Source: Alphaproteobacteria bacterium (lineage in GTDB: Bacteria > Pseudomonadota > Alphaproteobacteria > Micropepsales > Micropepsaceae). From it: a stretch of DNA of 64,000 bases. The stretch spans positions 1-64,000 of the forward strand of contig JAGWNK010000001.1 in the NCBI GenBank assembly GCA_028871345.1. The letters run 5' to 3'. Positions within the stretch are counted from its first letter, which is position 1; each line of letters begins with the position of its first letter. A model generated the notes under the pieces. The model was not told the origin of the DNA. It did no database searches and was given only the letters and a program-made list of their open reading frames with translations. The position numbers and the translations under genes were made by a program. Shown piece by piece: positions 18,077 to 26,624 of the stretch.

Positions 18077-18232
18077 TCAGTGCTTGCCGGGGAACCCCCC
18101 CAGACCGTGAAAGGTCATGAAGAGCGAGTAGGCGCAGACGGAAACCGCGATCAGGATCTCGAAGCAGAGAAAGGCGACCCCGTATTTGTACCAGGGCTCA
18201 TGCAGTTGCGGCATTTCAGGTATCGATTTCAT
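18077..18232 (-). CDS. 51-residue single-span membrane protein after narK
   Basis: ATG 18232, preceded by GAGG, encodes 51 residues starting MKSIPEMPQLHEPWYKYG, with one hydrophobic helix (VAFLCFEILIAVSVCAYSLF) and a short tail ending GGFPGKH. It begins 27 bases after the narK stop on the same strand and is the last gene of the nitrate operon. The N terminus with MPQLHEPWYKYG would face one side and the Gly-rich tail the other. It may be a small subunit or stabiliser of the transporter; that is inferred only from position. Confidence 0.65.
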   Translation of the reverse strand: MKSIPEMPQLHEPWYKYGVAFLCFEILIAVSVCAYSLFMTFHGLGGFPGKH

Positions 18233-18259
18233 GGTGACCTCGTTCCTCGGGAGATTGCG

Positions 18260-19567
18260 CTAGGCGTTTTCGGCCGCCAGTGAAATCGGCAGCAAGCCGT
18301 GTTCTTCGGGATGGCGCTCGTGGCGCGCAGCCCAGAAATAGAAGAGGACGAACGGCAGGAACATGTACACCGCCACCGTGAAGTAACCGGTGTGAATATT
18401 CGGGCCGCCCGCGAAAAACAGCGGATAGATTATGCCGGCGGCCGTCGAAACGCCGCCTATGAACCCCGCAGCCGTTCCCGGCCGGTCGGGAAAGAGCAGC
18501 GGCACAAGTGCAAACGTGCCGCCTGTCCCGAAGGATATGAAAACGCCCAACGCCACGAGCACCGCCACCGAGAGGTGCAGCGAGCCCGACAGTCCCGCCG
18601 CGGCAAGGCCCGCCGTCCCCAAGGTGATCAGGATCAGCGCGATCCCCAGCCAGTGAAGCCGTGGAGCATAGGGCAGGCTTTTGGCGATGAAGGGCAGCGG
18701 CGTCCACCCCCTGCGCTGGAATAGGTCCGACATGAACCCCGCAAAGGGGCGCAAGAGAGACGCCGTGAACGACTGAACCGCGGCGAAGGTACCTGCCGCA
18801 ATCTGCAGTCCCGCCACGCTTGTGAACCCCAGGGCCAGGATCGCCGCGTGGAAGCCGCGTGAGAAATATCCCGGCAGCCAGGCGTTCATCGCGATCTCAA
18901 GCCCGAAAGACATGGCATAGGCCAGCATCAGCGCGATGGCGATGTAGCGGCTCCAGACGAACACCGTGCCGCGGACATTGCTCCGGCAGCGGGCGACTTC
19001 GCGCCGCGCCGCCGTCTTGGCCGCGCGGCCCCGCACCAGGTACCAGGCCGCCAACAGCACGGCGATCGCGCCCAACCACAGGAAGGCGGCGTGGTAGTCG
19101 GTACCGAAGATGCGCGGAAGGACCAGGGCGCCGGCCCCGGCGCCGACATTGCCCGTGCCGGCATAGAGGCCTTCGGCCGTACCGATCTCGTGATCCTCGA
19201 ACCATTGCGCGACGTGCTGGATGCCCACCACGAAGGAAACGCCTGCGACGGCCACTATGATGCGCTCCGCGAACAGGAGCGTGTAGTCCGTCGTGTAGGC
19301 CGAAGCCACCGAGACCAGACCGCAAACCGCCAGGACGGCGGCGAAGGTGCGCGGTGCGCCGAAGCGGTCCGACGCCCATCCTGCCACGATGCGGCCGATC
19401 GGCGCCATCCAGATCGCAGAACTTGCCAGCAGGCCGAGCGCCTTGATGCTGAGATGATAATGGGCGGCGATGCTGGGGCTGAAAGCCGCGGTTGAAAACC
19501 ACATCAGAAAGCACCAGAAGAATCCCACCGTTGCGATGATGAGCTGTTCCACCTTCTGCGTTTTCAT
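18260..19567 (-). CDS. narK: NarK-type nitrate/nitrite transporter (MFS)
   Basis: 435 residues with about twelve membrane segments. The start at 19567 (MKTQKVEQLIIATVGFFW) has GAGGAG seven bases upstream. The MFS loop 2-3 motif is GRIVAGWASDRFGAPRTF. The nitrate-porter glycine-rich motif is GTAEGLYAGTGNVGAGAGAL, repeated in weaker form in the second half (GTAAGFIGGVSTAAGIIYPL). These are features of the nitrate/nitrite porter branch of MFS. It sits between the porin and the small membrane gene in the assimilatory operon, so nitrate import is the likely role. An oxalate/formate-type substrate is less likely given the context. Confidence 0.85.
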   Translation of the reverse strand: MKTQKVEQLIIATVGFFWCFLMWFSTAAFSPSIAAHYHLSIKALGLLASSAIWMAPIGRIVAGWASDRFGAPRTFAAVLAVCGLVSVASAYTTDYTLLFAERIIVAVAGVSFVVGIQHVAQWFEDHEIGTAEGLYAGTGNVGAGAGALVLPRIFGTDYHAAFLWLGAIAVLLAAWYLVRGRAAKTAARREVARCRSNVRGTVFVWSRYIAIALMLAYAMSFGLEIAMNAWLPGYFSRGFHAAILALGFTSVAGLQIAAGTFAAVQSFTASLLRPFAGFMSDLFQRRGWTPLPFIAKSLPYAPRLHWLGIALILITLGTAGLAAAGLSGSLHLSVAVLVALGVFISFGTGGTFALVPLLFPDRPGTAAGFIGGVSTAAGIIYPLFFAGGPNIHTGYFTVAVYMFLPFVLFYFWAARHERHPEEHGLLPISLAAENA

Positions 19568-19596
19568 TGTCTCCTCGTTCGGCAAATCTGGAGCCA

Positions 19597-20862
19597 TCAA
19601 TATGTGAAGCTGGCGGTCAGCCAGGTGATGCGCTTGTTCTTGAACCCGCCCGCACCGACACCTGCCCCGCTGTAGGCCGCGTAGCTCGCGTCGAGGGCGA
19701 GGTGCTTTCCGAATGCGGCATTCAGGGCGAGGTCCCATTCGTGCCCGATGCCGACACCGGTGCGGTCGGTCGTGTAGCGGTGATAGATGAGCTGCGGCGT
19801 CAGGGTCGCGATCGCGAAGGCGTTCTTGAACGAATAGGAAAGATGGGCATCGAGGTCGTCGATGCCGTTCTTGGGCGTTGCGAGGAACAAATCGGCCCAA
19901 CCGTCGAAGGCGTGCAGCGTGGCAAGCGGCGTTGCAAAGCCGACGGTGCCGTTTCCTCCCATCGCCTCGTAGCCGGCTCCGCCGGCGAGGCCCGCATAGG
20001 CGAGTTGCCCTTCCAGGTCCCAGTAATAGAGATTGACCGCGTTCGGGTTCGCCGCGTAGGCCGTCTGATAGGCGAAGGCCCCTGCGAAATGCATGACGAT
20101 ATCGTCGCCCAGCAGGCGTCGCCATTCAGCCCGCGCGCCGTAACTCGCCGTCGAGGCCGCGGGCGCCTCCTTCAGGTCAAGAAGATAGATGTAGCCTTCG
20201 AGCTTCACAGCGGGAAAACCGGTGTAGACGGCGTTGAAGATATGGCTGTCGCTGATGTAGTGGCCGATGGCGGCCCCGCTGCGGCTTTCGGGACCGAAAA
20301 CCCGGTTGACGCCGCCGATCCAGGCATAGGTCAATTTGGTGTCGGGCAGCGAAGTGTTGACCACAGAGACGGCGTCGAAGGTCTGCTCGTGCTGGCGGAA
20401 ACCGACATTGCCGATGAATCGCGCGTTGCCGAGGATGATGCGTTGGCGTCCCGCCGCAACCGTCGTCCCGTCGATGCCGTCATAGGAAATCTGAAGCCGG
20501 TCGAGCGCCGTCAACGTCGGGTCGGCAACCACCGGATAGGCGGTGCGGCCGTTCGATTTGCTGTCGTAATCCTGCGGCCCGAGCGACAAGATCTGATCGA
20601 TTTCGAAGAGTGCCGAGAAACCCCGCCAGTTCGCCGTCTGGTAGCCGAGCCGCGCACGCAGCGTCTTGGCACTGGCGTCCTTGCCGGCGCAGGCGGCGCA
20701 ATTGTCGTCGCTGACGCCTTCGTATCGGAGGCGGACATCGACCAGGGGCTTGCCCTGCCCTAGCATGTCCTCGACCCACGACGCCCGTGCCGCCGGCAAG
20801 GCGGTAACAGCAGCGCACATAACGGCGCCCGCAATCCCGAACCTACGATGCCATTTCTTCAT
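19597..20862 (-). CDS. alginate-export-type outer-membrane porin
   Basis: 421 residues with a signal peptide (MKKWHRRFGIAGAVMCAAVT, cleavage near ARAS). The mature part is beta-rich with repeated amphipathic strands (VDVRLRYEGVSDDN, TLRARLGYQTANWRGFSALF, ISYDGIDGTTVAAGRQRII, ending ITWLTASFTY), typical of the alginate_exp/AlgE-like fold. A short Cys pair CAAC is near the N terminus. Its place between nasA and narK suggests an outer-membrane path for nitrate or nitrite, not alginate; that reading is inference from operon position. Confidence 0.8.
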   Translation of the reverse strand: MKKWHRRFGIAGAVMCAAVTALPAARASWVEDMLGQGKPLVDVRLRYEGVSDDNCAACAGKDASAKTLRARLGYQTANWRGFSALFEIDQILSLGPQDYDSKSNGRTAYPVVADPTLTALDRLQISYDGIDGTTVAAGRQRIILGNARFIGNVGFRQHEQTFDAVSVVNTSLPDTKLTYAWIGGVNRVFGPESRSGAAIGHYISDSHIFNAVYTGFPAVKLEGYIYLLDLKEAPAASTASYGARAEWRRLLGDDIVMHFAGAFAYQTAYAANPNAVNLYYWDLEGQLAYAGLAGGAGYEAMGGNGTVGFATPLATLHAFDGWADLFLATPKNGIDDLDAHLSYSFKNAFAIATLTPQLIYHRYTTDRTGVGIGHEWDLALNAAFGKHLALDASYAAYSGAGVGAGGFKNKRITWLTASFTY

Positions 20863-20894
20863 TCCATCCCCTTCGCGTTGCGTCATCAGGATCG

Positions 20895-23546
20895 TCATGC
20901 CACCACCGCAGGCTGGCCCGCGGCCAGAAGGCTCTTCAGTTCGGGAATGCAGGACCCGCAATTGGTGCCGGCGCCGAGGAGTTCGCCGATCTCTGCCGCC
21001 GTGCGCAGCCGCTTCGCACGAATGGCCTCCGCGATGCGCCGCTCATCCACCGAGAAGCAGGAACAGACCATGCGGCCTCGCTGCGGCAGGACCTCCGAGG
21101 CGACGCCGGACAGCAGCATGAGACGCGCGCTCGGCGACATTGCGCACCCGACGAAGCTTGCGACGCTGTCGCGCGACGGCAACGAGACGCCGGGCGGCGC
21201 GAAAAACACGCAAGCGTCCAGTTCTCCGGCAACCACGCCGGCGTAGCGGTACATCGACATTCTCGGATCGGAATACGAGATGAGTTCTGCGCTGTGTGGA
21301 ATCCGCAGGAGTCGTCGCAGTTTGGCCTCGCTGTCGATCACGCGGTCCAGCTCAGTCCAGCCGGCCAGGTCGAATGCGTAGCCGGTCGCCAACGGACTCT
21401 TCGACCAATAGATGTCGTTGGGCAGATCGGGTTCAGCCCTGCGCGTCAGCAGAAGGCCGTGCCAGGCGGACTTCACCAGGAACACGTCAGCCGGCGTGCC
21501 TTTGAGGTCCGGCTGCCCGGAGACCGGATCGGTCCGTGCGTGCACGAGACGGCCGACCGGGCCTGATGAAGTGAATTGATCCGTCCAGTGCATCGGCACG
21601 AAGATCTGGCCTGGGCTCGTCGAGGAGTCGACCTTGGCGCGCAGGACGGAACTGGCATTCTCGCTCTGCAGGCACACGAGTTCGCCGTCTTGGACGCCGC
21701 GGGCGGCCGCGTCTTGTGGGTGAAGGGCGACGAACGGTCCGACGCAGTGCGTCATCAGGCCCGGAACGCGCCCCGTTCGCGTCATGGTGTGCCATTGGTC
21801 GCGAAGGCGTCCGGTGTTGAGCGTCAGCGCCAGTTCCGGGCGCGCCGCTTCCGCCGTAACGTCAAGCGCGATCATGCGCGCACGGCCGTCCGCGGTGGGA
21901 AATCCGCCGCGGGCGAACAGGCGCGGACCCGCCGATAGGCGCCCTGGCTTCGGGCAGGGCCATTGCACGGGCGCCAGCGCATCGTAGTCGGCGCTCGTAC
22001 AGTCGGCGAAGGCGCCAAGATCGAACAGGCGCGCGCCGTCATTCTCGAAGCACGAAAGCGCGGCATGCTCGCGGAAGACGTCAGCAGGCCCAGGGTAGGC
22101 AAAGGCCTGCTCCCAACCCATCCGGCGGCCCACTTCCGCGAACATCCACCAGTCCGGCCGCGCTTGCCCCGGTGCCGCACGAAAGGCCCGCTGGCGCGAG
22201 ATGCGGCGCTCGGAATTGGTCACCGTACCGTCCTTCTCGGCCCAGCTTGCCGCGGGCAGCACGATATCGGCGCAGCGCGTCGTGTCGGTCGGCCAGGCGT
22301 CCGCGACGATGACCAGCGGACACATCTTGAGGGCCTCGCGGACGCGACCGGCGCGCGGCATGCTGGCGGCCGGGTTGGTTGCCGCAATCCAGACGGCGCG
22401 AATGCGCCCGTCTTCGACAGCATCAAACAGATCGACCGCCTTGAGTCCGGGTCGTGAGGCGATGTGCGGCGCACTCCAGAAACGGCGCACGCGATCGACG
22501 TTATCCGCGCTGAAGTCCAGATGCGCTGCGAGCTGGTTGGCGAGCCCCCCCACTTCGCGTCCGCCCATCGCGTTGGGCTGGCCGGTGAGCGAGAAAGGGC
22601 CCATCCCGGCGCGCCCGATGCGTCCCGTGGCGAGATGACAGTTGAGGATGGCGTTGACCTTGTCGGTGCCGCGGACGGACTGGTTCACGCCTTGGGAATA
22701 CAGCGTCACGACGCGCTCGGTTCCGGCGAACCAGTCATAGAAGCGGCGCAGGTCCGTCGGATCGACGCCGGCGGCCGCCGCGACAAACTCCGCGGACGGT
22801 GCCGACGCCGTCGCTGCCTCGACCGCGGCGCCGTAACCCGACACGTGCTTCGACACCCAGTCGCGGTCTGCCGCTCCGACGCGGTCCAGATGTGCCAGAA
22901 GCCGGTTGAACAGCAGGACATCGCTTCCCGGTGCGGTCGCCAGGTGCAAGTCGCAGGTTTCCGCCGTCGCGGTGCGACGCGGATCGAGGTTGACGATCCT
23001 GGTGCCGCGTCGTTCGCGCGCCGCCATCATTCGCTGGTAGAGGACCGGATGGCACCACGCCATGTTGCTGCCGACCAGTACGACGAGATCGGCCTCCTCG
23101 AGATCCTCGTAGCAGCCGGGCACGATGTCCTCGCCGAAGGCGCGCACATGCCCCGCGACCGAAGATGCCATGCAGAGCCGCGAATTCGTGTCGACGTTCC
23201 CCGAGCCGATGAACCCTTTCATCAGCTTGTTGGCCACGTAGTAGTCCTCGGTGAGGAATTGGCCGGAGAGATAGAAGGCGATGGCATCCGGCCCGTGAGC
23301 CTTCCGGATGGAGGTGAACTCGCGGGCGATGGCGTCGAGCGCTTCGCTCCAGCTCACTTCCTGGCCGGAGACCGTCGGGACCAGAAGCCTGTCCGGCAAG
23401 TCGAGCGTATCCTTGAGCGCCGCGCCCTTGGAACAGAGCCGGCCGTGGTTGGCCGGGTGTTCGCCGTCGCCCTTGGGCACGCCGTCCACAACGGCAATGC
23501 CGCAGCCGACGCCGCAATAGGGACATGTCGTGCGCAGCGGCTTCAC
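20895..23546 (-). CDS. nasA: assimilatory nitrate reductase catalytic subunit
   Basis: 883 residues, cytoplasmic, no Tat signal. The N-terminal [4Fe-4S] ligands are Cys8, Cys11, Cys15 and Cys38 (CPYCGVGC...LCSKG). The Mo-bis-MGD domain has NSRLCMASSVAG, Cys125 being the likely Mo ligand, with TGQPNAMGGREVGGLANQL and ADAWPTDTTRCADIVLPAAS. A molybdopterin C-terminal domain includes GRLRDQWHTMTRTG. The last ~60 residues add a BFD-like [2Fe-2S] module (CSCFSVDE...GTNCGSCIPEL), as in Klebsiella-type NasA. Reduces nitrate to nitrite. The start overlaps the nirD stop by four bases. Confidence 0.95.
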   Translation of the reverse strand: MKPLRTTCPYCGVGCGIAVVDGVPKGDGEHPANHGRLCSKGAALKDTLDLPDRLLVPTVSGQEVSWSEALDAIAREFTSIRKAHGPDAIAFYLSGQFLTEDYYVANKLMKGFIGSGNVDTNSRLCMASSVAGHVRAFGEDIVPGCYEDLEEADLVVLVGSNMAWCHPVLYQRMMAARERRGTRIVNLDPRRTATAETCDLHLATAPGSDVLLFNRLLAHLDRVGAADRDWVSKHVSGYGAAVEAATASAPSAEFVAAAAGVDPTDLRRFYDWFAGTERVVTLYSQGVNQSVRGTDKVNAILNCHLATGRIGRAGMGPFSLTGQPNAMGGREVGGLANQLAAHLDFSADNVDRVRRFWSAPHIASRPGLKAVDLFDAVEDGRIRAVWIAATNPAASMPRAGRVREALKMCPLVIVADAWPTDTTRCADIVLPAASWAEKDGTVTNSERRISRQRAFRAAPGQARPDWWMFAEVGRRMGWEQAFAYPGPADVFREHAALSCFENDGARLFDLGAFADCTSADYDALAPVQWPCPKPGRLSAGPRLFARGGFPTADGRARMIALDVTAEAARPELALTLNTGRLRDQWHTMTRTGRVPGLMTHCVGPFVALHPQDAAARGVQDGELVCLQSENASSVLRAKVDSSTSPGQIFVPMHWTDQFTSSGPVGRLVHARTDPVSGQPDLKGTPADVFLVKSAWHGLLLTRRAEPDLPNDIYWSKSPLATGYAFDLAGWTELDRVIDSEAKLRRLLRIPHSAELISYSDPRMSMYRYAGVVAGELDACVFFAPPGVSLPSRDSVASFVGCAMSPSARLMLLSGVASEVLPQRGRMVCSCFSVDERRIAEAIRAKRLRTAAEIGELLGAGTNCGSCIPELKSLLAAGQPAVVA

Positions 23547-23890
23547 GCAGCCTCCTCGCTCGTCGGCCGGCGGGGAATTCCGACGTGAATCTCACGGTTT
23601 TCGATCCGGACCGGCAGCGTCTCGACATGTCCCTCGTCGGGCGCCACCGCGTCGCCGCTCGACAGGTCGATGACCCAGTTGTGCAGCGGGCAGGTCACCA
23701 AGTGACCGGAGACGATTCCCTCCGAGAGCGGCCCAGCCCTGTGCGGGCACTGATCGACCACCGCGTGGACGGCATCGTCGCCGGTGCGGAAGACGGCGAT
23801 CGGACGGCCGTTATGGCCGAAGCAAAGCCGCCTCGCGCCGCAGCGCGGGATGTTGTCGAGAGAGCCGACATTCTTCCAGATCACGTCCAT
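23543..23890 (-). CDS. nirD: nitrite reductase small subunit, Rieske type
   Basis: 115 residues with a Rieske [2Fe-2S] fold. CPHRAGPLSEGIV supplies Cys-x-His and CPLHNWVIDLSSG supplies Cys-x2-His. NirD works with NirB in NAD(P)H-dependent reduction of nitrite to ammonium. Its start is 2 bases after the nirB stop, and its stop overlaps the nasA start, so nirB-nirD-nasA are tightly coupled. Confidence 0.93.
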   Translation of the reverse strand: MDVIWKNVGSLDNIPRCGARRLCFGHNGRPIAVFRTGDDAVHAVVDQCPHRAGPLSEGIVSGHLVTCPLHNWVIDLSSGDAVAPDEGHVETLPVRIENREIHVGIPRRPTSEEAA

Positions 23891-23892
23891 GC

Positions 23893-26361
23893 TCAGGCCT
23901 CCACCATCGCGGAGAGCTCGGAGAATTCGTGCGCTTCGGCGCCATGGACACGCTCGGCCCAGGGATCACGCTGGACGAAACTCTGGGCATGGATGAAGCG
24001 CCCGTGCAGCGCGCGACGGCCTTCCGCGTCATCGACCACGCGCCTCTTGACGTAAGCGATGCCGACGCGCGCGACCCACGGCGCGGTCCGCTCCAGATAA
24101 TGTGCTTCCTCGCGATAGAGCTGGAGGAAGGCGCCGGTATGCTCCAGGACCTCATCCTCCGAACGCACACGCACCAGCTTGTCGGTGACGCGTACGTCGA
24201 CACCCCCGTTGCCCCCGACCATGATGTCGTAGCCGGCTTTGACGCAGACCACGCCCAGATCCTTGATCGTCGCCTCGGCGCAATTGCGCGGACAGCCCGA
24301 CACCGCCAGCTTGACCTTGTGCGGCGTCCACGAGCCCCAGCACATCTTCTCCAGTTTGACGCCGAGCCCCGTCGAATCCTGTGTGCCGAAGCGGCACCAT
24401 TCGCTGCCGACACAGGTCTTCACCGTGCGCAATGCTTTGCCGTATGCGTGTCCCGAGATCAATCCGGCGTTGTTCAGGTCGCCCCACACCGCCGGCAGGT
24501 CGGCCTTCTTGACGCCCAGCAGGTCGATGCGTTGTCCGCCCGTCACCTTGACCGTCGGAATGGCATACTTCTCGGCCACCGAGGCGATGGCATGAAGCTC
24601 CGCCGGCGTGGTGATGCCGCCCCACATCCGGGGCACCACGGAATAGGTCCCGTCCTTCTGGATGTTGGCGTGAACCCGCTCGTTGACGAAGCGCGAGCGC
24701 GCATCGTCGGCATACTCGTCAGGCCAGGCGCAGAGCAGGTAGAAATTGAGTGCCGGCCGGCACTTGTGGCAGCCCTCCGGCTTCTTCCAGCCGAATGCCG
24801 CGCGGACGGCTGCCATGGTCTTGAGGTTCTGTGCCGGGATCGCCGCTCGAATCTCGTCGTGACCTGCCTCGGTGCATTCGCAAAGCGTCTTCTTGACGGC
24901 CTTCGCATCGACGCCTGCCGCAAAAGCCAGCAGGCTCTCGACCTGGCCGGTGCATTGGCCGCACGAGGCGGACGCCTTGGTATGCGCTCGGACCTCCGTC
25001 AGCGACGTCAGGTTCTTGTCGCGGATCGCGGCGACGATGGTCCCTTTCGACACCCCGTTGCAGCCGCAGATCTGGGTGTCGTCCGGCATCGCCGCCAAAT
25101 CCGGGCCTGGCGCTTTCGCGCCGTCCATCTCGGCGATGGCACGGCCGAACACCAGGCGCTCGCGCAGCGCGCTGACGTCCGCCTTGTCCTGCATCAACTG
25201 CAGGTACCACGCTCCGTCGGCGACGTCGCCGTACAGCACCGCGCCCACCAGCTTGCCGTCGCGCAGGACGATCTTCTTGTAGAGGCCGCGGCTTTCGTCG
25301 CGCAGGGTGATCTCGTCATCCGCTTCGTCGGCGGCCATCAGGGCGCCCGCCGAGAAGACGTCGACGCCGGTGATCTTGAGCCTGGTCGAGAGGGCGCGCG
25401 CCGCGTAGATTGCCGTCGCGTCGCCGGCCAACTGTGCGGCACACACCTTGGCCTGGTCCCAGATCGGTGCCACCAGTCCGAACACCTGCCCGCGATGCTC
25501 CACGCATTCTCCGACGGCGAAGATGCTCGTGTCGCTGGTGCGCATGTCGTCGAAGACGACGACGCCGCGATTGACCTCGAGCCCGGCCGCCTTCGCCAGA
25601 TCGATGTTTGGCCGGATGCCGATTGCCAGCACGACGAGATCGGCCGGAATGAAGCGCCCGTCGGCGAGTTGCACGCCTTCCACGCGCTCCTTGCCGACGA
25701 TCTGCTCGGTCTGCCCGTTGGTGAAGAAGGCGATGCCGCGGCGGTCGAGGTCGCGTTGGAGAAGCTGTCCGGCCGCGGCATCCAACTGGCGTTCCATCAG
25801 GGTCGGCATCAGGTGGACGAGCGCCACCGACATGCCGCGCTGCTTCAGCCCCCAGGCCGCTTCCAGCCCGAGCAATCCGCCCCCGATCACCACCGCCCGC
25901 TTCTGCGTGCGCGCGGCCTCCAGCATCTTCTCGACGTCGGCGATATCGCGGAAGGCGCAGACGCCGGGCAGCGCCAGTCCTGGAATCGGCGGCGCCAGCG
26001 GCCGCGAGCCGGTGGCGATCAGAATCCGGTCGTAGTGCACGCTGAGACCGCTGGCGGCCGTCACCAGCTTCGCGTCACGGTCGATCGCTGTGACCGGATC
26101 GCCGGTGACCAGGCGGATGCCGTTGTCCCCGTACCAGGATCTTGGATTGATGACGATGTCGTCGAGGTCCTTGTCACCGGCCAGGACCGACGACAGCAAG
26201 ATCCGGTTGTAGTTCACATGCGGCTCGGCGCCGAAAACCGTGATGCGGTAACGCCGTCCGGCCTCATGCTTCAGCAGCTCCTCGACCGTGCGCATGCCGG
26301 CCATGCCGTTGCCGATGACGACGAGATGCTCGCGCGGATCAGACAGCATGTTCTTTGGCAT
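23893..26361 (-). CDS. nirB: NAD(P)H nitrite reductase large subunit
   Basis: 822 residues. The N-terminal FAD/NAD domains have VVIGNGMAGMRTVEELLKH and VVIGGGLLGLEAAWGLKQRG. A BFD-like [2Fe-2S] centre follows (CGCNGVSKG...ASCGQCTGQ), then the ferredoxin-like nitrite/sulfite reductase repeats. The siroheme/[4Fe-4S] ligands are in CVGSEWCRFGTQDS and SGCPRNCAEATIKDLG. Converts nitrite to ammonium in the cytoplasm. ATG 26361 is chosen by family alignment; upstream in-frame codons lie within the leader. First gene of the nitrate/nitrite operon, with a sigma54-like promoter and structured leader ahead. Confidence 0.95.
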   Translation of the reverse strand: MPKNMLSDPREHLVVIGNGMAGMRTVEELLKHEAGRRYRITVFGAEPHVNYNRILLSSVLAGDKDLDDIVINPRSWYGDNGIRLVTGDPVTAIDRDAKLVTAASGLSVHYDRILIATGSRPLAPPIPGLALPGVCAFRDIADVEKMLEAARTQKRAVVIGGGLLGLEAAWGLKQRGMSVALVHLMPTLMERQLDAAAGQLLQRDLDRRGIAFFTNGQTEQIVGKERVEGVQLADGRFIPADLVVLAIGIRPNIDLAKAAGLEVNRGVVVFDDMRTSDTSIFAVGECVEHRGQVFGLVAPIWDQAKVCAAQLAGDATAIYAARALSTRLKITGVDVFSAGALMAADEADDEITLRDESRGLYKKIVLRDGKLVGAVLYGDVADGAWYLQLMQDKADVSALRERLVFGRAIAEMDGAKAPGPDLAAMPDDTQICGCNGVSKGTIVAAIRDKNLTSLTEVRAHTKASASCGQCTGQVESLLAFAAGVDAKAVKKTLCECTEAGHDEIRAAIPAQNLKTMAAVRAAFGWKKPEGCHKCRPALNFYLLCAWPDEYADDARSRFVNERVHANIQKDGTYSVVPRMWGGITTPAELHAIASVAEKYAIPTVKVTGGQRIDLLGVKKADLPAVWGDLNNAGLISGHAYGKALRTVKTCVGSEWCRFGTQDSTGLGVKLEKMCWGSWTPHKVKLAVSGCPRNCAEATIKDLGVVCVKAGYDIMVGGNGGVDVRVTDKLVRVRSEDEVLEHTGAFLQLYREEAHYLERTAPWVARVGIAYVKRRVVDDAEGRRALHGRFIHAQSFVQRDPWAERVHGAEAHEFSELSAMVEA

Positions 26362-26505
26362 GGCTCGCAAACTCAGCGCACACGACGCCGCCGGACGAAT
26401 CCGGATGCGAACCGCCATTGGCCCGCGGGATATCCCTGCTGCTCAGGAAAGCGCGCCCGCCTTTGGACGACCTTCCGCCGTTCGCCTCAGGCACGACCGA
26501 CGGAA
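26362..26505 (-). promoter_or_regulatory. nirB leader, candidate NasT antitermination region
   Basis: The predicted transcript has about 140 untranslated bases. On the minus strand the first part (26505-26473) can form an 8-bp stem TTCCGTCG/CGGCGGAA (one G-U pair) closing a loop that contains GCC-TGA-GGC. Next, CCTG-AGCAG-CAGG (26447-26435) forms a second short hairpin. CCGGA-TTCG-TCCGG (26404-26391) is a third, with a stable tetraloop, near the start codon. Paired stem-loops before a terminator are the known target of ANTAR proteins such as NasT. The exact ANTAR loop bases were not confirmed by eye. Confidence 0.5.
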
Positions 26506-26512
26506 ATATTCA

Positions 26513-26528
26513 GGCAAACTCCATGCCA
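26513..26528 (-). promoter_or_regulatory. sigma54 (RpoN) promoter of nirBD-nasA operon
   Basis: TGGCATGGAGTTTGCC on the minus strand matches the sigma54 consensus TGGCAC-N5-TTGCA, with the obligatory GG at -24 and GC at -12 separated by exactly ten bases. Transcription would start near 26502, leaving a leader of about 140 bases before nirB. This predicts NtrC-type nitrogen control added to NasS/NasT nitrate control. No NtrC site was identified. Confidence 0.65.
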
Positions 26529-26624
26529 GTTATGGTGCGGCGCAGAAATCGCGCGAATGCCCGCTTTTTCCTGAAAACACCCTCAATTCTCGCGCATTGC
26601 TGCCCAACGGTCGCGCAGCCCGGG

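Noticed and set aside
23929-26574. 881-codon plus-strand open frame antisense to nirB
   Set aside because: Exact antisense of a strongly conserved gene; His/Arg/Asp-rich shadow typical of high-GC DNA.
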